Of a DNA stretch of 7,523 nucleotides, positions 1 through 5,978 are shown piece after piece (the stretch's first letter is position 1; the number at the start of each line of letters is the position of its first letter). Under the pieces are notes generated by a model. That model was not told the DNA's origin, searched no databases, and was given only the letters and a program-made list of their open reading frames with translations. This DNA is from 66-474 sp035547895 (GTDB taxonomy: Bacteria > Pseudomonadota > Gammaproteobacteria > Xanthomonadales > Rhodanobacteraceae), in contig DASZTT010000040.1 of the NCBI GenBank assembly GCA_035547895.1, forward strand, positions 1-7,523. Reading direction: 5' to 3'. Made by a program: the position numbers and the translations under genes.

Positions 1-535
1 GGACGGCAATTCCAGTGACGCGCAATATCCCAAGCTTGCCGGCCAGAGCGAGCAATACATCGTCACCGAATTGATGCGCTTCAAGAGCGGCACGCGACAG
101 AACGCGATCATGCAAGGCATGGCCGCGACGCTGGCACCGCAGGACATGCACGACATCGGCGCGTACTTCGCGAAGCAGAAGCGCCTGCCTGGCGTGGCCG
201 ATGCCAAGCTGGCCAGCGCCGGCGAGAAGCTGTACCGCGAAGGTGATTCCAGCCGCGGCATCCCGGCCTGCATGGCCTGCCATGGCCCGGATGGCGCGGG
301 CAACCCGGGCTGGCGCGTGCCGAACATCGGCGGCCAGCACGCCGATTACATCCAGGCGCAACTGAAGGCCTGGCACGACGGCACCACCTGGGGCAGCGAT
401 TCGCACGCGATGATCATGCCGGCCATCGCGCAGCACCTGACCGAGCAGGACATCTCGGCGGTTTCCAGTTACGTCGAGGGCCTGCATCCCGCGCCTGCGC
501 CGCAAGCCAACGCGAAGTCCGACGCCATCGATTGA
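1..535 (+). CDS. Cytochrome c4-like di-haem cytochrome c, 5' end missing
   Basis: This is the C-terminal part of a periplasmic two-domain cytochrome c, which by family knowledge carries electrons from the bc1 complex or other donors to terminal oxidases. The reading frame is already open at base 2 and gives 177 visible residues. The first about 60 are the end of haem domain 1: residues DGNSSDAQYPKLAGQ and a Met-rich segment (QGMAATL, residues 38-44) that probably holds its axial Met. The CXXCH of that domain lies upstream of the window. Domain 2 carries CMACH at residues 90-94 (bases 269-283), followed by GPDGAGNP. Its axial Met is probably M137 or M139. The protein ends in a short Ala/Pro-rich tail. 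An ATG/TTG near base 71 is only an internal codon and should not be used as the start. The two-domain pattern fits cytochrome c4 better than a single-haem c5 or c551. Confidence 0.9.
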   Translation, partial: DGNSSDAQYPKLAGQSEQYIVTELMRFKSGTRQNAIMQGMAATLAPQDMHDIGAYFAKQKRLPGVADAKLASAGEKLYREGDSSRGIPACMACHGPDGAGNPGWRVPNIGGQHADYIQAQLKAWHDGTTWGSDSHAMIMPAIAQHLTEQDISAVSSYVEGLHPAPAPQANAKSDAID

Positions 536-608
536 ACCTGCCGCGCGGCGCGTGGTCGATTCAGGCGCAAAGCGGCACACTCGCCATCCTTCCGCAGGAA
601 AGCCGATC
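536..608 (+). other. Spacer between cytochrome gene and dsbA-like gene
   Basis: These 73 bases have no T-run after a hairpin, so I see no intrinsic terminator. They contain a short GC palindrome (CCGCGCGG, 541-548). No clear -35/-10 pair is visible. The downstream gene may therefore be read through from the cytochrome gene, or may have a promoter I cannot recognise. Confidence 0.4.
596..601 (+). promoter_or_regulatory. Ribosome binding site that fixes the dsbA-like start at 609
   Basis: AGGAAA lies 7 bases before the ATG at 609. The open frame extends back to a GTG at 552, but only the 609 start has both this site and a signal peptide directly at its N-terminus. Confidence 0.7.
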
Positions 609-1307
609 ATGATCAAACGCACCGTTGTGTTCCTGCTGCTCGCCGCCACCGCGGGATTCGCGTTCGCGCAGACGCCGCAGCAATGGACCGAAGGCAAGAA
701 TTACTTCGCGATCCAGAACCCGCAGCCGACCGGCCAGCCCGACAAGGTGGTGGTGACGGAAGTGTTCTCGTTCGGCTGCCCGGCGTGCAACCAGTTCGAA
801 CCGTATCTCGACAAGCTGCGCGCGGAATTGCCCGCGGGCGCGGTGCTCGATTTCGTGCCCGCTTCGTTCGTACCCACCGAAGACTGGCCGGTATTGCAAC
901 GCGCCTATTTCACTGCCAAGGCGCTGGGCGTCGATACGCCGGCCTCGCACGACGCAATGTTCAAGGCCATCTGGGGACCCAATGGTCCGCTCGCGACCTA
1001 CGATCCGGCCACCCAGCGTCCGAAGGCGATGGACAACATGCCGAAGATTCCCGACATCGCGAAGTTCTACGCGAAATACGGCGCCAAGCCGGATGAGTTC
1101 GTCGCGACCGCGAATTCGTTCGCGGTCAACCTGCAGATGAAGCGCGCCGACCAGCAGATCATGGCGTGGGGCGTGGACAGCACGCCGACCATCGTTGTCG
1201 ATGGCAAATGGCGGCTGGATCCGCGCTCGGCCAACGGTGCGCAACAAGCCGTCGACCTGACGCTGTTCCTCGTCAACAAGGAACTCGCGGCAAAAAAGGC
1301 CAAGTGA
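609..1307 (+). CDS. dsbA: Periplasmic thiol:disulfide interchange protein, DsbA family (CPAC active site)
   Basis: This 232-residue protein is a thioredoxin-fold oxidoreductase that should introduce or exchange disulfides in exported proteins. Residues 1-20 are a signal peptide with probable cleavage at AFA|Q. The active site is C57-P-A-C60 (bases 777-788) in the context VFSFGCPACNQFEPYL. The cis-proline loop is S191-T-P193-T, followed by IVVDGKWR. The segment of about 65-175 is the helical insertion typical of DsbA. C57 and C60 are the only cysteines. The dipeptide is PA, where E. coli DsbA has PH, so the redox potential may differ. The length is slightly above the E. coli precursor (208 residues). 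The gene is followed after one base by a second DsbA-like gene (1309-2046), with which it clearly shares ancestry (TEGK, EVFS, LPAG, TPT). The family call is firm. Whether this copy or its neighbour is the main oxidase cannot be told from sequence. Confidence 0.93.
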   Translation: MIKRTVVFLLLAATAGFAFAQTPQQWTEGKNYFAIQNPQPTGQPDKVVVTEVFSFGCPACNQFEPYLDKLRAELPAGAVLDFVPASFVPTEDWPVLQRAYFTAKALGVDTPASHDAMFKAIWGPNGPLATYDPATQRPKAMDNMPKIPDIAKFYAKYGAKPDEFVATANSFAVNLQMKRADQQIMAWGVDSTPTIVVDGKWRLDPRSANGAQQAVDLTLFLVNKELAAKKAK

Positions 1308-1308
1308 C

Positions 1309-2046
1309 ATGACCGTCCCGCAGTTTCTCCGTGCCTCCCTGCTGATCGGTGGACTGCTGTTGACGGCCGCATGTTCCGCGCACAACGACGGCGGCACCTC
1401 GGCTTCTTCGGCGTCCGCGCCTTCCGCGGCAGCGACGCCGGCACCCGCGGTCACGGCGAATTTCACCGAAGGCAAGGAATACGTGACGCTGGCGCCGCCG
1501 AAGGGCACGCCTGCGCCGACCGGCGCGGTGGAAGTCGTCGAAGTCTTTTCGTACGGCTGTCCGCACTGCGCCGAGTTCGCGCCGTACATGGACCAGTTGC
1601 GCAAGCAATTGCCGGCCGGCACCCAGGTCCGCTACATGCCGGCCGTGTTCAACGCGTCGTGGATGCCCTATGCGCAGGCGTTTTATGCCGCGCGTGAGCT
1701 GGGCGTGCTGAAGCAGACGCACGACGCGTTCTTCAAGGCCATGCTGGAGCACTACCCGCTGAACTCCCTGCAGGACATGGCGACGTGGTACGCGCGCCAG
1801 GGCGTCGACCCGCAGAAGTTCATGGCCGCGGCGACCAGCGCGGAAACCACCAAACAGATGGCCGCCGACCAGCACACCGAAATGGGTTGGGGCATCGATG
1901 CCACGCCCACGCTGGTGGTCGGCCGTCGCGCCAGCAATGCCAAGGACGCGCCGTTCGTCGCGCTGATGTGCAGCGCCGAAATCACCAGCTACGCGCAGTT
2001 GCAGCAAGTCGGCCTGTGGATGGCGCAGCACGCCGGGAAGCACTGA
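1309..2046 (+). CDS. dsbA: DsbA-family oxidoreductase with probable lipoprotein anchor (CPHC active site)
   Basis: This 245-residue paralogue begins one base after the stop of the preceding gene, with AAGG at 1296-1299 as ribosome binding site. The N-terminus has the shape of a lipoprotein signal: hydrophobic residues 9-19, then L-T-A-A-C22. A Ser/Ala/Pro/Thr-rich linker (about 23-50) would set the domain off from the membrane. Ser at +2 points to the outer membrane by the usual Lol rule. The thioredoxin-like part starts at NFTEGK and has C84-P-H-C87 (bases 1558-1569) and the cis-proline loop T199-P200-T. After the cis-proline loop the usual DGKxR stretch is replaced by VGRRAS. An additional cysteine, C221, occurs near the C-terminus. 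CPHC is the classic DsbA motif, so strong oxidase activity is expected. Lipid-anchored DsbA proteins are known in Neisseria. The residue at -3 (Thr) is less common in lipoboxes, so the anchor is probable, not certain. Confidence 0.9.
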   Translation: MTVPQFLRASLLIGGLLLTAACSAHNDGGTSASSASAPSAAATPAPAVTANFTEGKEYVTLAPPKGTPAPTGAVEVVEVFSYGCPHCAEFAPYMDQLRKQLPAGTQVRYMPAVFNASWMPYAQAFYAARELGVLKQTHDAFFKAMLEHYPLNSLQDMATWYARQGVDPQKFMAAATSAETTKQMAADQHTEMGWGIDATPTLVVGRRASNAKDAPFVALMCSAEITSYAQLQQVGLWMAQHAGKH

Positions 2047-2067
2047 ACATTCGCCATCCGTGCATTC

Positions 2068-2089
2068 CGGCACACGGAACGTTGTGCCG
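2068..2089 (+). repeat. Perfect 7-bp inverted repeat ahead of the EEP gene
   Basis: CGGCACA (2068-2074) and TGTGCCG (2083-2089) are exact reverse complements around an 8-base loop. No T-run follows, so it is a poor intrinsic terminator for the dsbA pair. It ends 9 bases before the candidate -10 box at 2098 and covers the place where a -35 box would lie, so an operator is also possible. A shorter overlapping hairpin (TTCCG 2065-2069 with CGGAA 2075-2079) competes with it. Confidence 0.4.
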
Positions 2090-2097
2090 CGAAGTGG

Positions 2098-2103
2098 TAG
2101 TCT
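2098..2103 (+). promoter_or_regulatory. Candidate -10 box of a leaderless promoter
   Basis: TAGTCT fits the TAnnnT pattern and stands exactly 7 bases before the ATG at 2111, which would put the transcription start at or next to the start codon. No good Shine-Dalgarno sequence precedes that ATG. The -35 region (about 2075-2080, CGGAAC) is weak. The same spacing is seen before slt at 3933. Confidence 0.45.
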
Positions 2104-2110
2104 CGATTCA

Positions 2111-2902
2111 ATGAGCGCCGATAGCCCCACCGCTCCCGACACCGGCATGCTGCGCGTGTTGAGCTGCAACATCCTGGCCGGCGCCAGCGTCAAGCGTTAT
2201 CACGAATACTTTACGCGGAGCTGGGGCGCGGTCCTCCCGGGCAAGTACAAGCTCGGCAACCTCGACAGCCTTGCGCGCTCCATCGCCGAGTTCGACGTGA
2301 TCGGTTTGCAGGAAGCCGACGCCGGCAGCATCCGCTCGGGCTTCCTCAACCAGACGCGCTACCTCGCGGAAACCTCGGGGCTGCCGTACTGGAGCCACCA
2401 GCCGAACCGCCGGCTTTCCAACGTTTCGCACACCGCCAACGGCCTGATCAGCCGCAATGCACCCCACGAAGTGCTCGATTATCCGCTGCCGGGCCGGCTG
2501 GGCGGCCGCGGCGTGTTGCTGGCCCGCTACGGCGACGGCGACGAGACGCTGACCGTGGCGGTCGCGCACCTGTCGCTGGGCACGCAATCGCGCGCGCGCC
2601 AGATCGATTTCATCGCCGAGTTGCTGCAGGGCCGGCGCAACGTGGTCCTGATGGGCGACTTCAACTGCCCGCCGGAGAGTCCCGAACTGCGCAGCCTGTT
2701 CGCGCGCACCACGCTGGCCGCGCCGGCGAATCCCACGCCGACTTTCCCGAGCTGGCGCCCGCAGCGCGCGATCGACCACATCCTGGTGTCTTCCGGGATC
2801 GCGGTCGATCGCATGTGGACTCTGCCCGCCGCGTTTTCGGACCACCTGCCGCTGGCCGCCGAGATCCGCGTGCCGGTCGCGGCGTGGAAAGCCGCGGCCT
2901 AG
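2111..2902 (+). CDS. Endonuclease/exonuclease/phosphatase (EEP) superfamily protein
   Basis: This 263-residue protein has the metal-dependent phosphohydrolase fold shared by exonuclease III, DNase I and inositol-phosphate phosphatases. Motifs appear in the usual order: N20 in LSCNIL, E68 in IGLQEAD (metal ligand), H153 in VAHLSLG, D183 and N185 in MGDFNCPP, D222-H223 in AIDHILVS, and D244-H245 in FSDHLPL. All catalytic positions look intact. There is no signal peptide, so it should act in the cytoplasm. The frame extends upstream to 2060, but I place the start at 2111 because of the promoter-like box 7 bases upstream. An ATG at residue 13, directly before the domain, is an alternative. Substrate cannot be inferred: DNA repair, phospholipid and nucleotide phosphate hydrolysis all occur in this superfamily. 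The R/A-rich C-terminus ends shortly after the last motif, so the protein is a single domain. Confidence 0.87.
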   Translation: MSADSPTAPDTGMLRVLSCNILAGASVKRYHEYFTRSWGAVLPGKYKLGNLDSLARSIAEFDVIGLQEADAGSIRSGFLNQTRYLAETSGLPYWSHQPNRRLSNVSHTANGLISRNAPHEVLDYPLPGRLGGRGVLLARYGDGDETLTVAVAHLSLGTQSRARQIDFIAELLQGRRNVVLMGDFNCPPESPELRSLFARTTLAAPANPTPTFPSWRPQRAIDHILVSSGIAVDRMWTLPAAFSDHLPLAAEIRVPVAAWKAAA

Positions 2903-2916
2903 CAGCCGGCCGGCTG
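2903..2916 (+). repeat. 14-bp perfect GC palindrome just after the EEP stop codon
   Basis: The palindrome starts at the base directly after the TAG stop and could fold as a 5-bp stem with a GGCC loop. No T-run follows. It might help rho-dependent ending or slow RNA decay, but a chance palindrome in GC-rich DNA is also possible. The rest of the 2917-3018 spacer shows GC-rich sequence without a clear promoter. Confidence 0.3.
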
Positions 2917-3018
2917 TCGCCTCCCTGAACGCACCCGGGTGTCCGTCAACCGGCGCCGGCGCGCCGCGTTCCTTTCCCTGCGGGCCGCACCCACACATCC
3001 ACGCACAAGGAACCCACC

Positions 3019-3627
3019 ATGCAACGCAACGTCATTCTGGCGACTGCGATCGCCATCGGACTCGGCTTTGCCACGGGCGCGATCGCGCAGACCGTGCCTG
3101 CAACCTCGACGCGGCCACACAACGCCGCCAGCGAAACCGGCCGCGACGTCGACCAGCAGCAACGCATCGAGCAGGGCCTGCAATCCGGGCAGCTCTCCTC
3201 GGGCGAAGCGCGCAAGCTCGAAGCCGGCGAAGCGCGCATCGACAAGACCGAACAGCGCGACCTGCGCAACGGCTCGCTGTCCGCGTCGGAACGCGCGCAG
3301 ATCCAGCGCGAACAGAACCGCGAGAGCGCGGCCATCCACAACCAGAAACACGACGCGCAAACCGGCAACCCCGATTCGCTGAAATCCAACATGGAACAGG
3401 CGAACGTGCAGCGCAACATCAACCAGGAACAGCGCCTGCACAACGGCGTCACCAATGGTTCGCTGAGCAACCGTGAACTCGGGCGGCAGGAAGGCCGCCA
3501 AGCGCACGCCGACCGCATGGAATCGCGCCGCGACACCTTGCGCCAGACCGGCAGGATCCAGCGCACCGACAATCGCGACAGCCGCCGCATCTATCGCTCG
3601 AAGCACAACACCCGCGCGCGGCACTGA
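3019..3627 (+). CDS. Secreted protein of unknown function with two copies of a Q/R/E-rich module
   Basis: I do not recognise a named family with a known function. The 202-residue product has a signal peptide (residues 1-23, probable cleavage AIA|Q) and a ribosome binding site AAGGAA at 3007-3012. The mature part has no Cys, Trp or Phe and one Tyr, and is rich in Gln, Arg, Glu, Asn and Ser, so it should be mostly helical or disordered and highly soluble. It holds two diverged copies of one module: residues about 44-115 (starting VDQQQRIEQGLQSGQLSSGE, containing NGSLSASER, ending AIHNQKHD) and about 134-200 (starting INQEQRLHNGVTNGSLSNRE, ending RIYRSKHN). The pattern resembles hypothetical exported proteins of many proteobacteria with a motif of the type RIxxGxxSGxLTxxE...KHN, which I recall only generally. 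The gene has its own terminator and appears to be transcribed alone. Confidence 0.75.
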   Translation: MQRNVILATAIAIGLGFATGAIAQTVPATSTRPHNAASETGRDVDQQQRIEQGLQSGQLSSGEARKLEAGEARIDKTEQRDLRNGSLSASERAQIQREQNRESAAIHNQKHDAQTGNPDSLKSNMEQANVQRNINQEQRLHNGVTNGSLSNRELGRQEGRQAHADRMESRRDTLRQTGRIQRTDNRDSRRIYRSKHNTRARH

Positions 3628-3644
3628 TGGCGGAAGTGATTTCC

Positions 3645-3672
3645 GAAAGGCCGCGCACGCGGCCTTTCTTTT
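3645..3672 (+). terminator. Intrinsic terminator of the duplicated-module gene
   Basis: A 10-bp perfect stem (3645-3654 with 3659-3668) encloses a 4-base loop GCAC, and is followed by TTTT at 3669-3672. The hairpin begins 17 bases after the stop codon at 3627. It separates this gene from the slt operon. Confidence 0.88.
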
Positions 3673-3701
3673 GCGATGCGCACGGAGACTCAGCGTCGAT
3701 C

Positions 3702-3810
3702 GTCATTCCGGGGCCGGCCGCAGGCCGGAACCCGGAATCGGTTCGCTCCGCCAGCTCTGAAACCGATTCGGGTGCTGCCCGCATACAGCCTAGGGCAGCC
3801 CCGGAATGAC
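3702..3810. repeat. 109-bp palindromic element with 13-bp terminal inverted repeats and nested hairpins
   Basis: The outer ends GTCATTCCGGGGC (3702-3714) and GCCCCGGAATGAC (3798-3810) are exact reverse complements. Inside are three further inverted repeats: 3714-3719 with 3723-3728 (6 bp, 3-base loop); 3731-3743 with 3761-3772 (12 bp with one bulged G); and 3774-3780 with 3793-3799 (7 bp), which overlaps the outer right arm by two bases. A transcript could therefore fold into a closed multi-arm structure. It has no transposase and no open frame of note. The shape resembles dispersed intergenic palindromes beginning GTCATTCC that are common in proteobacterial genomes, so a MITE-like or REP-like repeat is the best guess. 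Only one copy is seen here, so the dispersed nature is inferred. Confidence 0.65.
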
Positions 3811-3919
3811 AGATCTCAAGGATATCCCGCACATCCGTTCCGCCTTGGTTGGACACCCATCAGGTTTTTCTTTCATGCATCGCTGCTGCGGACGCGGGAG
3901 CCTGACACGCCGCATCCTC

Positions 3920-3925
3920 TAGAAT
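3920..3925 (+). promoter_or_regulatory. -10 box of probable leaderless promoter for the slt operon
   Basis: TAGAAT matches the sigma-70 consensus at five of six positions and lies exactly 7 bases before the ATG at 3933. The transcript would start at or next to the A of ATG. No Shine-Dalgarno sequence is present in the intervening CGACGGC. A convincing -35 box at 16-19 bases spacing is not visible. Confidence 0.55.
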
Positions 3926-3932
3926 CGACGGC

Positions 3933-5978
3933 ATGAATCGATCGTTTCTGCCGCGCACCGCACTGCGCTTTCGTTTTTGCGCCGCCGCCGTCGCCGCCTT
4001 GCTCGGCGCGGCGCCCGTCGCGCAAACCGCCGTGCCGTCCCTCGCGCAACAGCGCGATGCTTTCCGCGCGGCCTACACCGCTGCGCAGAATGGCCAGGAC
4101 TGGCGCAGCCTGGCGCAAGGCCTCCAGGACTATCCGCTGTATCCGTATCTCGAAGCGGCCGCGCTGCAGCACGACATCAAGACCGCGAGCCCTGCGCAAA
4201 TCGACGCCTACCTGCAACGCTACGCCGGCATGATTCCGGCCGACGACCTGCGCAAGGCCGAACTCGGCTGGCTCGCACAACAGAAGGACTGGACGGATTT
4301 CCAGCACTTCTACCAGCCGGGCCTGGGCGCCACGCTCACCTGCGATGCGTTGCAGGCCGACATCGCGCAGGGCAAGCCGCTCGATTTCGATCGCGACCTC
4401 GCGGCGTTGTGGAACCAGACCAGCGCGCCGTCCGCATGCGCGCCGGTGTTCTCGGCGGCGGCGGCGCAAGGCCTGCTGACGCCGCAACGCGTGTGGGACC
4501 GCATCGAGCGCGCCGCCGACGCAGGCAACGCTTCGACCATCGAACAATCCGCGCAATGGCTGGCCGGCACCGATGCGGCGGAAGCGCAACGCATCGCCGA
4601 CGCGCTGCGCTCGCCATCGGCGTTCCTGAAAAAAGCCGCGACATTCCCCGACACGCCGCGCACGCGCGAAGCCGTCAGCCGCGCGTTGATCCGCCTCGCG
4701 CGGCGCGACAGCGCGCAGGCGCAGACATATTGGCAAACGCTTTCAGGACGCTTCCAGTTCGATCAAGGCGAACGCGACCGCGTGCTCGCGGCGCTCGCGC
4801 TCTACAACGCCGTCGATTTCGGACCCGACGCCGTCACGCGCCTCGCCGCGTTGCCCGCGTCGGCTCAAACCGACGCCACGCGCGAATGGCGGGTGCGCGC
4901 CGCGGTGGCGCAGGGCGACTGGAAAGCCGCCGACGCCGCGATCCAGGCGTTGACGCCCGACGAGATGCAGCACGACGAATGGCGCTACTGGAAGGCGCGC
5001 ATCGCGCAGAAGCTCGGGCAAGCCTCGGCCGCGCTGGATGGTTACACGGCGCTCGCGCAGCAGGCGACGTTCTACGGATTCCTCGCGGCCGACCAGGCCG
5101 GCCTGCCTTACTCGATTTGCCCGCAAACACTCGCCACCGATCCGGCCGCGCTGCAGCAGGTGGAGACCGATCCCGGCATGACTCGCGCGTTCGAATTCTT
5201 CGCGCTCGACATGCTGCCCAATGCACGCCGCGAGTGGGACCGCGCCTACGCCGACCTCTCGCCCGCGCAGCAACGGCAGGCCGCATCGCTGGCATCCAGC
5301 CGCGGCTGGTTCGATCGCGCGGTGTTCGCGTTCGGCAAATCGGGCGAGCTTCAGTATTACGCGCTGCGCTTTCCGCTCGCGGACAAGGAGCGCGTGATCG
5401 CCTCGGCGCGCAACGCCGGCATCGATCCGGCCTGGGCATTCGCGATCATCCGCGCCGAAACCGCGTGGCAGACCGACGCGCGTTCCGGCGCCGACGCGCG
5501 CGGGCTGATGCAGTTGCTGCCGGGCACGGCCAGCCTGGTCGCGCGCCGCAGCGGACTGACCTACGACGGGGCGACGAGCCTCTACGATCCGGCCATCAAC
5601 ATTCCGTTGGGCACGCAATATCTCGCCAACCTCGCGATGCGCTTCAACGGCAGCCCGTGGCTGGCGTCGGCTGCGTACAACGCAGGCCCCGGCAACGCGC
5701 AGCGCTGGGTGGACGCACGCGGCAACCTCGATCCGGAAACCTTCATCCTCACGATTCCCTTCAACGAGACCCGCGACTACGTGACGCGCGTGATGTCGTT
5801 CGCCACGCTCTATGGCTGGCGCCTGCACGGCGAACCCGTGCCGATCTCCTCGCGCCTGCCCGCGATCGGCACGCCGTATGATCCGAGTGTCGATCCCAAG
5901 CGCACCCAGGTCGTGTGCCGTGTTCCTGCGCCCGCACCTGCGGCGACCGCTGCCACGACAGGAAAAACCTCGCCATGA
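3933..5978 (+). CDS. slt: Soluble lytic murein transglycosylase, Slt70 type
   Basis: This 681-residue periplasmic enzyme should cleave the MurNAc-GlcNAc bond of peptidoglycan with formation of 1,6-anhydro-MurNAc. An N-terminal signal peptide covers about residues 1-30 (Arg-rich start, hydrophobic 17-29, probable cleavage PVA|Q). Residues about 36-475 form the long alpha-superhelical region with many Ala-rich helical repeats, as in Slt70. The catalytic domain spans about 485-635: E509 in IIRAETAW is the predicted catalytic acid/base (codon at 5457-5459), followed by GLMQLLPGTA (524-533), NIPLGTQYL (556-564), and AYNAGP (581-586). A Pro/Ala-rich tail closes the protein. The length is near that of E. 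coli Slt (645). The usual ES pair after the Arg is ET here. The gene is the first of a three-gene operon and its stop overlaps the next start. The start at 3933 is supported by the -10 box 7 bases upstream. Confidence 0.94.
   Translation: MNRSFLPRTALRFRFCAAAVAALLGAAPVAQTAVPSLAQQRDAFRAAYTAAQNGQDWRSLAQGLQDYPLYPYLEAAALQHDIKTASPAQIDAYLQRYAGMIPADDLRKAELGWLAQQKDWTDFQHFYQPGLGATLTCDALQADIAQGKPLDFDRDLAALWNQTSAPSACAPVFSAAAAQGLLTPQRVWDRIERAADAGNASTIEQSAQWLAGTDAAEAQRIADALRSPSAFLKKAATFPDTPRTREAVSRALIRLARRDSAQAQTYWQTLSGRFQFDQGERDRVLAALALYNAVDFGPDAVTRLAALPASAQTDATREWRVRAAVAQGDWKAADAAIQALTPDEMQHDEWRYWKARIAQKLGQASAALDGYTALAQQATFYGFLAADQAGLPYSICPQTLATDPAALQQVETDPGMTRAFEFFALDMLPNARREWDRAYADLSPAQQRQAASLASSRGWFDRAVFAFGKSGELQYYALRFPLADKERVIASARNAGIDPAWAFAIIRAETAWQTDARSGADARGLMQLLPGTASLVARRSGLTYDGATSLYDPAINIPLGTQYLANLAMRFNGSPWLASAAYNAGPGNAQRWVDARGNLDPETFILTIPFNETRDYVTRVMSFATLYGWRLHGEPVPISSRLPAIGTPYDPSVDPKRTQVVCRVPAPAPAATAATTGKTSP
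5960..5965 (+). promoter_or_regulatory. Ribosome binding site of the NDUFA9-like gene inside the slt 3' end
   Basis: AGGAAA lies 9 bases before the ATG at 5975 and is embedded in the last slt codons. It supports the start at 5975 over the frame extension back to 5915. Confidence 0.6.

Larger units (their letters stand above)
3673..3932. other. Non-coding spacer between terminator and slt
   Basis: Apart from the palindromic element at 3702-3810 and the -10 box at 3920-3925, I see no gene here. The stretch is visibly less GC-rich than the flanking coding regions between about 3811 and 3880, with runs such as TTTTTCTTTC near 3865-3873. Short open frames that cross it run through the palindrome and have no ribosome binding site. 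Confidence 0.6.

Noticed and set aside
552..608. GTG at 552 as start of the first DsbA gene
   Set aside because: It would add 19 polar residues before the signal peptide, and the AGGAAA site matches the ATG at 609.
1915..2046. Possible frameshift at the C-terminus of the second DsbA, where DGKxR is missing
   Set aside because: Third-position GC bias continues in frame to the stop, the end (LQQVGLWMAQH) still resembles the last DsbA helix, and the other frames do not restore the motif.
2903..2916. Intrinsic terminator after the EEP gene
   Set aside because: The palindrome gives only a 5-bp stem and there is no T-run after it, unlike the clear terminator at 3645-3672.
3702..3810. Insertion sequence, because of terminal inverted repeats
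   Set aside because: The element is 109 bp without a transposase frame, and no target-site duplication is evident at its borders. It is kept only as a palindromic repeat.
3676..3936. Short open frame across the intergenic palindrome
   Set aside because: It runs through the inverted repeats and ends in the slt promoter region, has no ribosome binding site and gives a composition unlike a real protein.
3977..5881. 634-codon open frame on the plus strand in another slt frame
   Set aside because: The product is extremely Arg/Ala-rich and has no motifs, while the slt frame has a signal peptide and catalytic domain. It is a frame shadow caused by low stop-codon frequency at high GC.
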